From NCBI RefSeq assembly GCF_031454135.1, contig NZ_JAVDQF010000001.1, forward strand, positions 2,728,001 to 2,792,000: a DNA stretch of 64,000 nt. Reading direction: 5' to 3'. The position numbers and the translations under genes were made by a program. How positions within the stretch are numbered: position 1 is the first letter of the stretch; every line of letters starts with the position of its first letter. This document shows positions 18,665-27,285 of the stretch, in pieces. The notes under the pieces were generated by a model, which had not been told where the DNA came from, ran no database searches, and saw nothing but the letters and a program-made list of their open reading frames with translations. Source of the DNA: Arthrobacter russicus. Lineage in GTDB: Bacteria; Actinomycetota; Actinomycetes; Actinomycetales; Micrococcaceae.

Positions 18665-19285
18665 ATGCCTCCTTACGCGTACGATGAAAACGGTCGACGG
18701 GTGATGGCGCCGTCGAAGGGCGAGCTCCGCGAAAAGGCGATCCTTGACGAAGCCGAGAAGCAACTCATCGATATCGGCCCGGACGCTATGACCGTCAATT
18801 CGATCGCGATCGCGGCAGGGATCACCCGTGGGGCGTTGTACTTCTACTTCCGTTCGAAGAACGATGTTCTCGCAGCTCTCGTGCAGCGCGTCGTCGAGGA
18901 GCTCAGCAGTGCCGTCGCGACCCGGCAAAAAGCGATACCCGATTCTCCGCTCGACGCTCTCAAAAGTGCGATAGAACTGACCGGTGACCTGTGGAGCAGG
19001 CATGGTGCTGTGATGCGTGCCGCCGTTGATCTGTCGCCTTCGGTTCCTGTCGTCGCGAATCTTTGGGACAGCGCGCGGCGTGAGATCCACCAGAGTGCAC
19101 GCGCCATGGCGGTTGCCGGCGGGGTCGCCGCCGACGACGGGCCGGACGGTGCGGGAGCGCTCGTGCATGCCCTCGTCGCAATGACGGAGCGGACGTTCTA
19201 CGACGCCGCCGTGCAAGGAGCGTCGCTCGATGACGCTGCCCGAACAATCCAGGTCGTTTGGGGCAGGGCGCTTCGGATGAGCTGA
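18665..19285 (+). CDS. TetR-family regulator, EthR-like
   Basis: A 206-residue regulator with HTH MTVNSIAIAAGITRGALYFY (residues about 40-60), whose RGALYFYFRSKNDVLAAL run is typical of EthR-like proteins that control monooxygenases or efflux. ATG 18665 is preferred over the TTG two codons earlier. No structural gene follows in the same direction; the nearest gene is convergent and ends on a shared terminator. Its targets may be lost or lie elsewhere. It differs clearly in sequence from the other TetR 200 bp away, so the two are not a recent duplication. Confidence 0.85.
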   Translation: MPPYAYDENGRRVMAPSKGELREKAILDEAEKQLIDIGPDAMTVNSIAIAAGITRGALYFYFRSKNDVLAALVQRVVEELSSAVATRQKAIPDSPLDALKSAIELTGDLWSRHGAVMRAAVDLSPSVPVVANLWDSARREIHQSARAMAVAGGVAADDGPDGAGALVHALVAMTERTFYDAAVQGASLDDAARTIQVVWGRALRMS

Positions 19286-19396
19286 ACTGGTGTGCGCGCC
19301 GCGCTCGCGGACTCGGCGAGTTCGACGAGCTTGCTGAGGCCAGGCGGCCTTTCCGTCCGGACTGAACGCAATGGTGGATGGCCGGCCAAGCAGTCC

Positions 19397-19445
19397 GGTG
19401 TTCGCTTTTTCGAGCAGCCCCCGCCTGGTCGAGAAAGCGAACACC
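19397..19445. terminator. Bidirectional terminator between tetR and NTF2-like gene
   Basis: Sixteen-base arms (GGTGTTCGCTTTTTCG on the left) pair with one G-T mismatch around a 17-base loop in the gap between convergent genes. The rest of 19286-19476 shows no credible gene. Confidence 0.7.
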
Positions 19446-19476
19446 CCCAATAGCTATTCAGTTGATCTGGTGGGGC

Positions 19477-19893
19477 TCAAAGTCTGATTCGTTCGACGAT
19501 TCCGTAGTAGGCATGCCGATCGAGCCAGGCGGTGCAAGTGACAGCTTTCTGGTCCTTCATCGTGAAAATGTACAGGTATTCGTTGTTGTAAGGCTCGCCA
19601 TCGACGGCCTCTCCAGCGGAGGTCATATGCACAAAAACCTTGTTGCCATCTGCCCAGGTGCCCTTCTGGGCAACTCTCAGTGTGCCGGAAATCCGGTCGA
19701 AGAGATCCTGCTCGGCATCGTCGATCAGGCTGGCGATGCCGTGAAAGGTGCGCGCGACCGGGCCGTGGCCGGTGATGGTCCATTCGATATCTTCGGCGAA
19801 GACCTCGGAGAGCTTGCCGAAATCGGTCGCAGCGCCGTCGAGCGCTTTCCGGACTGCGTCGAGGTTTTCTTGTTCCTGAGTGCTGTAGCTCAT
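19477..19893 (-). CDS. SnoaL/NTF2-like protein
   Basis: A 138-residue protein with the cone-shaped NTF2/SnoaL fold signature: helix DAVRKALDGAATDFGKLSEV, then FAEDIEWTITGHGPVARTFHG, and late strands NNEYLYIFTMKD. The fold serves as isomerase, dehydratase or simple binding protein; none of these is assignable. ATG 19893 is preferred over a TTG seven codons earlier, although both lack a strong SD. A half-site AAACGAA occurs just upstream (minus strand, 19905-19911), without a second arm. Confidence 0.65.
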   Translation of the reverse strand: MSYSTQEQENLDAVRKALDGAATDFGKLSEVFAEDIEWTITGHGPVARTFHGIASLIDDAEQDLFDRISGTLRVAQKGTWADGNKVFVHMTSAGEAVDGEPYNNEYLYIFTMKDQKAVTCTAWLDRHAYYGIVERIRL

Positions 19894-19914
19894 CGTTTTC
19901 TCATTTCGTTTCAA

Positions 19915-20304
19915 GGCTAAGGCGGGCGCTCTGGCCGGGTCGTCCTGGAAAATTCCGGCGTGGGAGGCAGCTGCCGGGGTGGCGGACTTTGGCCTAGTGG
20001 CCGTCGGTTGGCACGCTTCGTCTGCCTAAGTGGTTGTTGACGTGAACGATCTTTGCACAAAAAAGACATAGCGTCAATTATATTTATCACTACGTTGAAT
20101 CGACGCTCGGCGTGAGTGGGCGGAGCGTGGTTGGGTCGACGCGGTTGGGCGAAGTCGCGCCGGGTGGTGCCACGCGCGCCCATTTGAGTCGGGCGGCAGA
20201 GCCGGAAATGGATTTCCTTAGCAGTCTCGCAGCTCCGAACCCCGGCGGCGGAGAGTAAGATTCAGCGCTCCGGGCCGTCACGGATCGACTCTTGCGCCCC
20301 GGGT
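19915..20304. other. Intergenic region without a supported gene
   Basis: About 390 bases between the NTF2-like gene and the aguB operator. It contains an AT-rich patch (20058-20096, with ATTATATTTATCA) likely to hold a promoter. Short frames here have neither SD nor family resemblance. No repeats shared with the rest of the window were noticed. Confidence 0.4.
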
Positions 20305-20355
20305 GGAGTCAGGTCATAATAAACGAACAAGATTCGTTTATTATGACCTGACTCC
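20305..20355. promoter_or_regulatory. Perfect 23-bp inverted repeat before aguB
   Basis: Arms 20305-20327 and 20333-20355 are exact complements with spacer CAAGA. The inner core AAACGAA-N5-TTCGTTT is the site also found at 17764-17784. The outer part (GGAGTCAGGTCATAAT) extends the symmetry to the edge of the ribosome-binding site GGAGG at 20356-20360. It can act as DNA operator and, if transcribed, as a stable hairpin abutting the SD. Confidence 0.8.
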
Positions 20356-20367
20356 GGAGGAGTGGCC

Positions 20368-21333
20368 ATGCTTGAAATCACCCGACTCACCCCTTTGCCA
20401 TCGCTGAGCCCTGTTGCGCACGAGCAGGCCAGGTCGCTGCGGATCGGGCTCGTGCAGCACCGCTGGCAAGAGGATCCGGCGATGCTCAGAGCCGAGCTGG
20501 CCGAGGGGATCGCCCGTGCTGCCGGCCTCGGTGCTTCAGTGGTTTTCCTGCCCGAGCTGACGCTGTCCCGTTATCCGGCCGACAGCTATCCGGACACCGC
20601 GACGCCGGTGGACCAGGCCGAAGACCTGCGCACCGGACCGACCTTCGAATTCGCCGCGGAGCAGGCCCGCAAGCACGGAATCTCGGTACATGCTTCGCTG
20701 TACCAAAAGGTCGACGACGGCGATGGGCTGGGGCTGAACACCGCGATCCTGCTCGGTGCCGACGGTGAATTGCGCGGCGCCACGAACAAGCTGCACATCC
20801 CGGTTTCGGCGGGCTATTACGAGGATCACTACTTCCGGGCCGGACCGGCCGACGGGGACCCCTACCCGTTGTACCAATTGCCCGGCGCGGCAACCGCCCA
20901 GTTGGGCATGCCGACCTGCTGGGACGAGTGGTTCCCGGAGTTGGCCCGGGTGTATTCGCTCGCCGGCGCAGAACTTCTGGTGTACCCCACGGCAATCGGT
21001 TCGGAACCGACGTATCCTGATTTCGACACGCAGCCATTGTGGCAGCAGGTCATCGTCGGCAATGGGATCGCCAATGGACTGTTCATGGCGGTGCCGAACC
21101 GTTGGGGGGATGAGGGAAGCGTGAGTTTCTATGGTTCGTCGTTTATTTCCGATCCGTATGGCCGGATCCTGGTGCAGGCGCCGCGTGCCGAATCAGCGGT
21201 GCTGGTCGCCGAACTCGATCTGAACCAGCGCAAAGATTGGCTGACCTTGTTCCCGTTCCACGAGACCCGGCGTCCGGATACTTACGCCAGTCTGTTGGAC
21301 CCGGCACCGCAGCGGAACGGGGTGCAGCCGTGA
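20368..21333 (+). CDS. aguB: N-carbamoylputrescine amidohydrolase
   Basis: A 321-residue nitrilase-superfamily enzyme that hydrolyses N-carbamoylputrescine to putrescine, CO2 and ammonia. The catalytic triad is visible: Glu63 (VVFLPELTLSRYP), Lys141 (GATNKLHIP) and Cys184 (MPTCWDEWFPE); EDHYFRAG and the WDEWFPE motif favour the carbamoylputrescine branch. ATG 20368 has GGAGG seven bases upstream, and an in-frame GTG two codons earlier is less likely. It overlaps aguA by GTGA. The unusual inverted repeat upstream suggests dedicated repression. Confidence 0.88.
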   Translation: MLEITRLTPLPSLSPVAHEQARSLRIGLVQHRWQEDPAMLRAELAEGIARAAGLGASVVFLPELTLSRYPADSYPDTATPVDQAEDLRTGPTFEFAAEQARKHGISVHASLYQKVDDGDGLGLNTAILLGADGELRGATNKLHIPVSAGYYEDHYFRAGPADGDPYPLYQLPGAATAQLGMPTCWDEWFPELARVYSLAGAELLVYPTAIGSEPTYPDFDTQPLWQQVIVGNGIANGLFMAVPNRWGDEGSVSFYGSSFISDPYGRILVQAPRAESAVLVAELDLNQRKDWLTLFPFHETRRPDTYASLLDPAPQRNGVQP

Positions 21334-22361
21334 ACTGGACCATGCCGGCCGAGACTGCGGAGCAGGAGCGGATCTGGATGGCGTTCCCGCCGTCCGGCCC
21401 GAATACCGGGGAGACCCCGGAGCAAGAGCATGCGGCACGGACCGCCTGGGCCGCCGTCGCGCACGCGATCCTGCCATTCCAGCCGGTCAGCATGATCGTG
21501 GACCCGGCCGACGTCGGACTGGCCGCGGATTACCTCGACGCTTCGGTGGAGCTGCACCAGGCTCCGCTGGACGATGCCTGGATGCGGGATATCGGGCCCA
21601 GTTTCGTCACCGGGCCGTCCGGCGAGCTGGGTGCGGTGCTTTGGCACTTCAACGGTTGGGGGCAGCAGGACTGGGCCGAATGGGGCAAAGACTCGTTGAT
21701 CAATGCCGAAGTGGCGATGTTGTCCGGAGCACAGCCGTTGCGTTCGGCGATCGTCAATGAGGGCGGTGGATTCCATCTCGACGGCGAGGGCACGGTGCTG
21801 CTGACTGAAACCGTCCAGCTGGACCCGTTGCGCAATCCGAACGCCAGCAAGGCCGAGATCGAAATGGAGATCCACTCATTGCTGGGTACCCGGCACGCCG
21901 TGTGGTTGCCGCGCGGTCTGGTCCGCGATGCGCAGGCTTTGGGCACGAAAGGCCATGTGGACATCGTGGCCACGATTCCGTCACCCGGAACCGTGCTGCT
22001 GCACGATCAGCAGGACCCGGCGCACCCGGACTTCGAGGTCTGCGCCCAGATCCGGACGGTTTTCGAGAACAGCACCGATGCGGCCGGCCGGCCGTGGCGC
22101 ATCGTGCCGGTGCCGGCGCCGAAGGTGCTCGAGGACGAGATCGATTTCGTCGACTACAGCTACATCAACCACTTGGTGATCAACGGCGCAGTGATCGCTT
22201 GCACCTTCGACGATCCGAATGACGCGGCGGCCTTGGCGATTCTGGCCGAGGCCTACCCGGGCCGGCAGGTCATCGGTGTGGACGCCCGGGAGATTTTCGC
22301 CCGGGGCGGCGGCATCCACTGCATCACGCAGCAGCAGCCGGCGCGCGGACCACACCGATGA
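21330..22361 (+). CDS. aguA: Agmatine deiminase
   Basis: A 343-residue enzyme of the peptidyl-arginine-deiminase/guanidino-group family, converting agmatine to N-carbamoylputrescine and ammonia. Landmarks are WMRDIGP near residue 90, NEGGGFHLDGEG, GHVD with the catalytic His, and the nucleophile Cys331 in GGGIHCITQQQP. The start is GTG at 21330, overlapping the aguB stop. An in-frame codon at 21237 would bury the gene in aguB and is rejected. Together with aguB it lets the cell use agmatine as a nitrogen source or make putrescine. Confidence 0.92.
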   Translation: MNWTMPAETAEQERIWMAFPPSGPNTGETPEQEHAARTAWAAVAHAILPFQPVSMIVDPADVGLAADYLDASVELHQAPLDDAWMRDIGPSFVTGPSGELGAVLWHFNGWGQQDWAEWGKDSLINAEVAMLSGAQPLRSAIVNEGGGFHLDGEGTVLLTETVQLDPLRNPNASKAEIEMEIHSLLGTRHAVWLPRGLVRDAQALGTKGHVDIVATIPSPGTVLLHDQQDPAHPDFEVCAQIRTVFENSTDAAGRPWRIVPVPAPKVLEDEIDFVDYSYINHLVINGAVIACTFDDPNDAAALAILAEAYPGRQVIGVDAREIFARGGGIHCITQQQPARGPHR

Positions 22362-22368
22362 CCGGGGC

Positions 22369-23517
22369 CTAGAGGCTGCGCGAAATCAATTCCTTCATGA
22401 TTTCGTTGGTGCCGCCGTAGATCCGCTGGACCCGGGCGTCCACGAAGATCTTGGCGATCGGGTATTCCTCCATGTACCCGTAGCCGCCGAACACCTGCAG
22501 GCAGCGGTCGGCGACGATGTTCTGCTGATCGGTGAGCCACCACTTGGCCTTCGACGCGGTGGGCACGTCGAGTCCGCCGGCAATGTGCTTGACCACGCAG
22601 TCGTCGTGGAAGGCCCAGGCAACCGAAGCCAGCGTGTCGCATTCGGCCAGGACGAATTTGGTGTTCTGGAAGCTGAAGATCGGTTTGCCGAAGGCTTGGC
22701 GTTCCTTGGCGTATTGCACGGTCAGGTCAACGGTCTTCTCAATCGCTGCCGCCGCCATGGTGGCGATCAGCAAGCGCTCCTGGCCGAGTTGCTGCATGAG
22801 CTGGATGAAGCCGACGTTGGGTTCGGTGCCGAGCAGATTGCTGGCCGGCACCCGGACCTCGTCGAAGAACAACTCGCAGGTGTCTTGGCCGTGCTGGCCG
22901 ATTTTGCGCAAGTTCTTGCCGCGTCGGAAACCTTCCACTTTGTCGGTTTCCACCGCGATCAGCGACAGTCCGCCGGCGCCGCCGGCTTCCGAGGTCTTGG
23001 CCACGACCAGGATGAAGTTGCTCAGGAACCCGTTGGTGATGAAGATTTTCGAGCCGCTGATGACGTATTCGTCGCCCTCCAGCTTGGCCGTGGTGCGTAC
23101 CGATTGCAGGTCGGAGCCAGTGCCGGGTTCGGTCATCGCGATGGCGCCGATGTACTCCGCGCTGGCCATTTTCGGCAGCCAGTTCCGCTTCTGCTCTTCG
23201 GTGCCGTAGGCCAGGATATAGTGCGCCACGATGACGTTGTGCAAGGGTGCGCCGTGGCTGGGTGCCAGGGCCCGGGTTTGTTCGATCACCACAACGGCCT
23301 CGTGCCGGTAGTCGCCGCCACCGCCGCCGTATTCTTCCGGGATGCTGAGGCAGTGCAAGCCCAATTCACCCATCTTCGTCCAGAGCTCGCGGTCCACGTG
23401 CTGCTGTTCGCTCCAGCGTTCTTCGTTCGGCGTGGCTTCTTTGGTGTAGAACTCCCGGGCCAGATCAGCCAAAGCGTCGAGCTCTTCGTTCATCCAAGTG
23501 GGGCGGTGCAAGGCCAT
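22369..23517 (-). CDS. Acyl-CoA dehydrogenase
   Basis: A 382-residue flavoenzyme of fatty-acyl or branched-acyl-CoA oxidation. It has the FAD-binding segments AIAMTEPGTGSDLQSVRTTA and FITNGFLSNFILVVAKT, and the C-terminal helix QIFGG-type region VFGGYGYMEEYPIAKIFVDA. The catalytic-base position of the medium-chain enzymes (Glu in YEGT) is Gly here (IYGGTNEI). The base must therefore come from the earlier helix, as in the isovaleryl-CoA and long-chain dehydrogenase branch. Its stop is eight bases from that of the convergent aguA gene. No thiolase or hydratase is adjacent. Confidence 0.88.
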   Translation of the reverse strand: MALHRPTWMNEELDALADLAREFYTKEATPNEERWSEQQHVDRELWTKMGELGLHCLSIPEEYGGGGGDYRHEAVVVIEQTRALAPSHGAPLHNVIVAHYILAYGTEEQKRNWLPKMASAEYIGAIAMTEPGTGSDLQSVRTTAKLEGDEYVISGSKIFITNGFLSNFILVVAKTSEAGGAGGLSLIAVETDKVEGFRRGKNLRKIGQHGQDTCELFFDEVRVPASNLLGTEPNVGFIQLMQQLGQERLLIATMAAAAIEKTVDLTVQYAKERQAFGKPIFSFQNTKFVLAECDTLASVAWAFHDDCVVKHIAGGLDVPTASKAKWWLTDQQNIVADRCLQVFGGYGYMEEYPIAKIFVDARVQRIYGGTNEIMKELISRSL

Positions 23518-23644
23518 AGTGGCTCCTCGTTGAGACGTTGTGACAAGTCGATTGTTGCGAACTAATGGACAAATGGCTAGGAGTGATCGAATTTCGATGC
23601 CGCTGGGGCCGGAGTTTTCACCGATTCAGTGAAAAGTATTGTCC

Positions 23645-23676
23645 TTAGGCAACCTAACTGTTAGGCTACCTAACTG
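23645..23676. promoter_or_regulatory. Tandem MarR operator overlapping the marR start
   Basis: Two adjacent 16-bp copies, TTAGGCAACCTAACTG and TTAGGCTACCTAACTG, each internally palindromic (TTAGG-N3-CCTAA). The second ends on the first base of the GTG start at 23676. Binding here would block both promoter and initiation codon. Confidence 0.8.
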
Positions 23677-24143
23677 TGACTGACTATGACCCCACGGACC
23701 TGGAGCTCGCTTCGGCATTCCGCACGGCTTTGCGCCAAACGGTATTCCTGACCCGCCGGCTGGACCTCGACGCGGAGCTTTCCGCGGCACAGCTGAGCGT
23801 GCTGAACATGCTCTCCGATGACGGCTTGCGAGTCAGCAAGATCGCGGCGAACCTCGGCGTCCGGGTGCCCAGCGCAACCGAACAGATCAGCCGGCTGGAA
23901 TCGGCCGGGTTGCTCGAACGTCGGGCGGATCCCAGCGACTCGCGCGCCGTCGTGGTCTCGTTGACCGAATCGGGCCGGATCGCCACTGAGCAGGCCAATC
24001 GCCGGCGCAACGCGTTGATGGCCGGAATCCTCGCCCGGCTGGAGCCCGGGGAACGCGCCCAGCTCACTGCGGTCATGCCGGTCTTCGACAAAATCAACAG
24101 CTATTTCGAATCCCCGGGGACGCCGGGACACTCAGGAAACTAG
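23676..24143 (+). CDS. MarR-family repressor
   Basis: A 155-residue winged-helix regulator: LSVLNMLSDDGLRVSKIAAN, recognition helix VPSATEQISRLESAGLLERR, and wing DPSDSRAVVVSLTESG. Start GTG 23676 (TDYDPTDLELAS) overlaps its own operator, and there is no SD upstream, so the message may be leaderless. It is followed nine bases later by an MFS exporter; this is the classic MarR-efflux arrangement in which a toxic ligand relieves repression of its own exporter. Confidence 0.88.
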   Translation: MTDYDPTDLELASAFRTALRQTVFLTRRLDLDAELSAAQLSVLNMLSDDGLRVSKIAANLGVRVPSATEQISRLESAGLLERRADPSDSRAVVVSLTESGRIATEQANRRRNALMAGILARLEPGERAQLTAVMPVFDKINSYFESPGTPGHSGN

Positions 24144-24152
24144 GAACCAACC

Positions 24153-25406
24153 GTGTCAGCATTGCGACCAGCCAAATCCGAAAATCTGGACGGCCCGGAA
24201 ATCCCGGACCCTACAGAATCAGCCGAAGAAATCCTGCACGAAGAGAAAATCTCGATGCTGCGCCAGCCGGTGGCCGTCTGGGCCACTGCGGTGGCGGCAG
24301 TCTTCGCATTCATGGGCATCGGATTGGTCGATCCGATCCTGCCGGCGATCGCGAAGAACCTGGAAGCGAGCCCGTCCGAGGTTTCCTTGCTGTTCACCAG
24401 CTACTTCCTGGTCACCGCGATCGCGATGCTGCTCACCGGTTGGGTTTCCTCGCGGATCGGCGGCAAGAAGACCCTGCTGATCGGCTTGGCGCTGATCGTG
24501 GTCTTCGCCTCCTTGGCGGGGTTCTCCGGCAGCGTTTCGCAGTTGGTCGGCTTCCGGGCCGGTTGGGGACTGGGCAACGCCCTGTTCGTGGCCACCGCGC
24601 TCGCCGTCATCGTCGGCGTGGCGAGTGGCGGCACGGCCACCGCGATCATCCTCTACGAAGCCGCGCTGGGCCTGGGCATTTCGCTCGGTCCGTTATTGGG
24701 TGCCTTGCTGGGCGGTTGGCAATGGCGTGCGCCGTTCTTCGGCACCGCGACCGCAATGGCGATCGCCTTCATCGCGTGCGCCGCGCTGCTGCCCAAAATG
24801 GCACCCCCGACGGCCAAGACCCGGCTCCGCGACCCGTTGCTGGCGCTGGGCCACAAAGGGCTGCGATTCACCGCCGGCAGTGCCCTTTTCTACAACTTCG
24901 GCTTCTTCACGATTCTGGCTTTCACACCGTTCATCCTCGGCATGGACGCCTATGGAATCGGGGCGGTGTTCTTCGGCTGGGGCGCCTGCCTGGCGGTGAC
25001 TTCGGTCTTCGTGGCCCCGGTGTTGCAACGTTGGCTCGGCACCGTCAAGGTGGTGATCGCCACCTTGGCCGGCCTGGCCGTGGTGCTGCTCGTCATGGGC
25101 CTGGCAGCCGGCCACTCAGTGCCGCTGGTGGTCGCCATGGTGGTGCTTTCCGGAGCGCTCCTGGGCATCAACAACACCTTGTACACCGAGCTCGCCATGG
25201 GCGTTTCCGATGCGCCGCGTCCGGTGGCCAGCGCGGGCTACAACTTCGTGCGTTGGATGGGCGGTGCCTTGGCCCCGTTCGTCGCGGCGCAGCTGGGGGA
25301 ACACTTCGGAGCGCAGGTGCCGTTCTTCGCGGCCGCGGTCGCGATCCTGATCGGCATCGCGGTGGTGCTCCTGGGCCGCAAGCACCTGGCGGTCGCCGGG
25401 CACTGA
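24153..25406 (+). CDS. MFS efflux transporter downstream of MarR
   Basis: A 417-residue transporter with a 40-residue acidic cytoplasmic N-tail and about twelve helices. VDPILPAIAKNLEASPSEVS is the DHA1 first-loop signature, and GWVSSRIGGKKTLLIG is the motif A loop. A drug- or metabolite-proton antiporter is likely. The start is GTG at 24153, preceded by AGGAA-like bases. Cotranscription with marR is inferred from the nine-base gap, and a hairpin follows the stop. Confidence 0.85.
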   Translation: MSALRPAKSENLDGPEIPDPTESAEEILHEEKISMLRQPVAVWATAVAAVFAFMGIGLVDPILPAIAKNLEASPSEVSLLFTSYFLVTAIAMLLTGWVSSRIGGKKTLLIGLALIVVFASLAGFSGSVSQLVGFRAGWGLGNALFVATALAVIVGVASGGTATAIILYEAALGLGISLGPLLGALLGGWQWRAPFFGTATAMAIAFIACAALLPKMAPPTAKTRLRDPLLALGHKGLRFTAGSALFYNFGFFTILAFTPFILGMDAYGIGAVFFGWGACLAVTSVFVAPVLQRWLGTVKVVIATLAGLAVVLLVMGLAAGHSVPLVVAMVVLSGALLGINNTLYTELAMGVSDAPRPVASAGYNFVRWMGGALAPFVAAQLGEHFGAQVPFFAAAVAILIGIAVVLLGRKHLAVAGH

Positions 25407-25407
25407 A

Positions 25408-25435
25408 GGCTGCCCGCGCGATGGCACGGGCAGCC
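25408..25435. terminator. Hairpin between MFS and ABC permease genes
   Basis: GGCTGCCCG and CGGGCAGCC pair perfectly around a ten-base loop in the 33-bp gap between convergent genes. Confidence 0.7.
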
Positions 25436-25439
25436 GGAC

Positions 25440-26279
25440 TCAGACGCCGACGTCGCGCTTCCGGAGCGCCAGGGCGGTCAGCCCGCCGAGCGCCAGGATC
25501 GCGAGGTAGAACCCGATCGCGGTTCCCCAGTTGGCCCCGTTGGTCAGCGGCGTATTGCCGAAGACCCAGGAATAGGGCGAGAACGAGTGCAACCATGCCA
25601 AATCGCTGCTCTGGTTGCCGATCGCGTTGAAAATGTACCCGACGACGGCCACGAAGGCACCGGCCCCGATGCCCCAGACGCGACGGCCGAACAGCGTCCC
25701 GAAGAGCAAGGCGACGGTGCCGCTGAGCAGGGTCAGCCCGCCGAACAGCAGGCTGGTGCCCAGTAGCTTCAGCGGGTCCAGTTCCAGCTTGGACGGGCCG
25801 TTCAAGGCCAGCACCAGGACGAAGACCAAGGCGGTCAGTGCCAGGACCTTCACGGCCAGTGCGGCAAAACGTTCCAATGCGACCTGCACCCGGGTCACGC
25901 CATGGGCCAGGGTCAGTTCCAATTGCCCGGACTCTTCGTCACCGCCCAGTGCGGAGGCGCCCCAGCTGACTGCCGCGATGGTCATCAGCAGAAAGCCGAG
26001 CAGGCCGAACATGGTCGACTCGGTGTAGCCGGATCCGGTGCTGATCTGGTCGTAGCCGATGCTTTTGGTCAGTTGCTTGGGCAGCGAGTTGATCAAGTCC
26101 TGCATTTGCGAGCTGCCGCCGATCGACGGGTAGATCGGCAGGTAGAGGAAAATCACGGCAGCGAGCCCGACGCCCCAGCCGATCAGCGACCGCCAACTGT
26201 CCGTGAACGCCTTTCCGAAGATCGGAAACGGCGCCCGACGGATGTCGGCACGGGAACTTGGCAGCGTTGCGTTAGTCAT
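25440..26279 (-). CDS. ABC-2 type transporter permease
   Basis: A 279-residue membrane protein with six predicted helices; the first two are separated by an extracytoplasmic loop (QMQDLINSLPKQLTKSIGYD). The EESGQLELTLAHGVTR stretch is the amphipathic coupling region that recurs in bacterial drug or lipid-export permeases. The gene overlaps its ATPase gene by eight bases, so stoichiometric production is expected. The cargo is unknown; antibiotic or antimicrobial export is the usual guess for TetR-controlled pairs. Confidence 0.85.
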   Translation of the reverse strand: MTNATLPSSRADIRRAPFPIFGKAFTDSWRSLIGWGVGLAAVIFLYLPIYPSIGGSSQMQDLINSLPKQLTKSIGYDQISTGSGYTESTMFGLLGFLLMTIAAVSWGASALGGDEESGQLELTLAHGVTRVQVALERFAALAVKVLALTALVFVLVLALNGPSKLELDPLKLLGTSLLFGGLTLLSGTVALLFGTLFGRRVWGIGAGAFVAVVGYIFNAIGNQSSDLAWLHSFSPYSWVFGNTPLTNGANWGTAIGFYLAILALGGLTALALRKRDVGV

Positions 26280-27285
26280 GGTGCTTCTCCTGACGTGGTG
26301 CCGGCTCGCCTGGCGCCGGTTGGTCTGGTGCGGTGTAGAGCTTGAGCACCGACTCTTCCAAATCGGGCTCTTCGATCACGAGGTCTTTGAGCTCGAGCGT
26401 CGATGCGGCCTGCACGAAGGGTTGGATTTCGCCTTCCAAGGTCGCCGTAGCCTCGACGGCGGCCGGATCATCGGAGGTTTTGAATTCCAAAGAACCGAGT
26501 CCGGAGACTGCGGCCAAGCGTTCCTGGAGCTCCGACGCCGTCACGCCGGTGCAGACGATGCGCAGATGCCGGATCGCCGAGTTGCGCAGCTCCTCCACAC
26601 CCGCGATGCGGACGATTTTGCCATCGCGCAGAATCGCGACCTCATCGGCTGCCTGCTGGATTTCGCTGATCACGTGCGAGGAGAGGAAAACGCTCTGGCC
26701 GCCGTCGCGCGCTTCCTTGACCAAGTTCAGGAATTCCTGCTGCATCAGCGGGTCGAGGCCGCTGGTCGGCTCGTCCAGGACCAGCAGATCGGGCTGGTGC
26801 ATGAAGGCCTGGATGATGCCGAGCTTCTGCTTGTTGCCTTTGGAGAGTTTGCGGACCGGGCGCTTGAGGTCCAGGTTCAGGCGCTCGGCCAGTTCTTCGA
26901 TCCGGCCCTTCGCGACCGGGCCGGAGATGTCCGCATAGTGTTGCAGCAGCCTCCGGCCGCTGATCCGGCCCTCAAGGATGAGTTCACCCGGCAGGAAGCC
27001 GATTCTGCGGCGCAGTTCCGGGCCGGCGTTGCGCGAATCGACACCCAGTACCATGGCGTGGCCCGAGGTCGGCCGGATGATGTCCAGCAGGGTGCGCATG
27101 GTGGTGGTCTTGCCGGCGCCATTCGGCCCGATCACGCCGAAGACGGTTCCGCGTTGCACCGCGAAACTGACGCCTTGCAAGGCCAGGTTGCCGCCGTACT
27201 TTTTGGTCAGCCCGTGGGCTTCGACGGCGTATTCCGGCTGTCTCGAATTGCCCGAGGACTCGGTCATGGTCGCAGTATGGCTCAT
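26272..27285 (-). CDS. ABC transporter ATP-binding protein (exporter type)
   Basis: A 337-residue ATPase. Walker A is GPNGAGKTTT, the signature sits in VRKLSKGNKQKLGIIQAFMH, Walker B is LLVLDEPTSGLDP, and the H-loop is FLSSHVISE. After residue about 235 comes a C-terminal extension of the DrrA/CcmA-like type. The ATG overlaps the TGA of the upstream tetR as ATGA, and a second Met six codons in (MTESSGN) is an alternative. It works with the permease encoded immediately downstream. Confidence 0.92.
   Translation of the reverse strand: MSHTATMTESSGNSRQPEYAVEAHGLTKKYGGNLALQGVSFAVQRGTVFGVIGPNGAGKTTTMRTLLDIIRPTSGHAMVLGVDSRNAGPELRRRIGFLPGELILEGRISGRRLLQHYADISGPVAKGRIEELAERLNLDLKRPVRKLSKGNKQKLGIIQAFMHQPDLLVLDEPTSGLDPLMQQEFLNLVKEARDGGQSVFLSSHVISEIQQAADEVAILRDGKIVRIAGVEELRNSAIRHLRIVCTGVTASELQERLAAVSGLGSLEFKTSDDPAAVEATATLEGEIQPFVQAASTLELKDLVIEEPDLEESVLKLYTAPDQPAPGEPAPRQEKHHD

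Noticed and set aside
20305-20355. Inverted repeat as an insertion-sequence end or miniature transposon
   Set aside because: The arms are only five bases apart, no transposase or target duplication is nearby, and the inner core matches a regulatory site at 17764.
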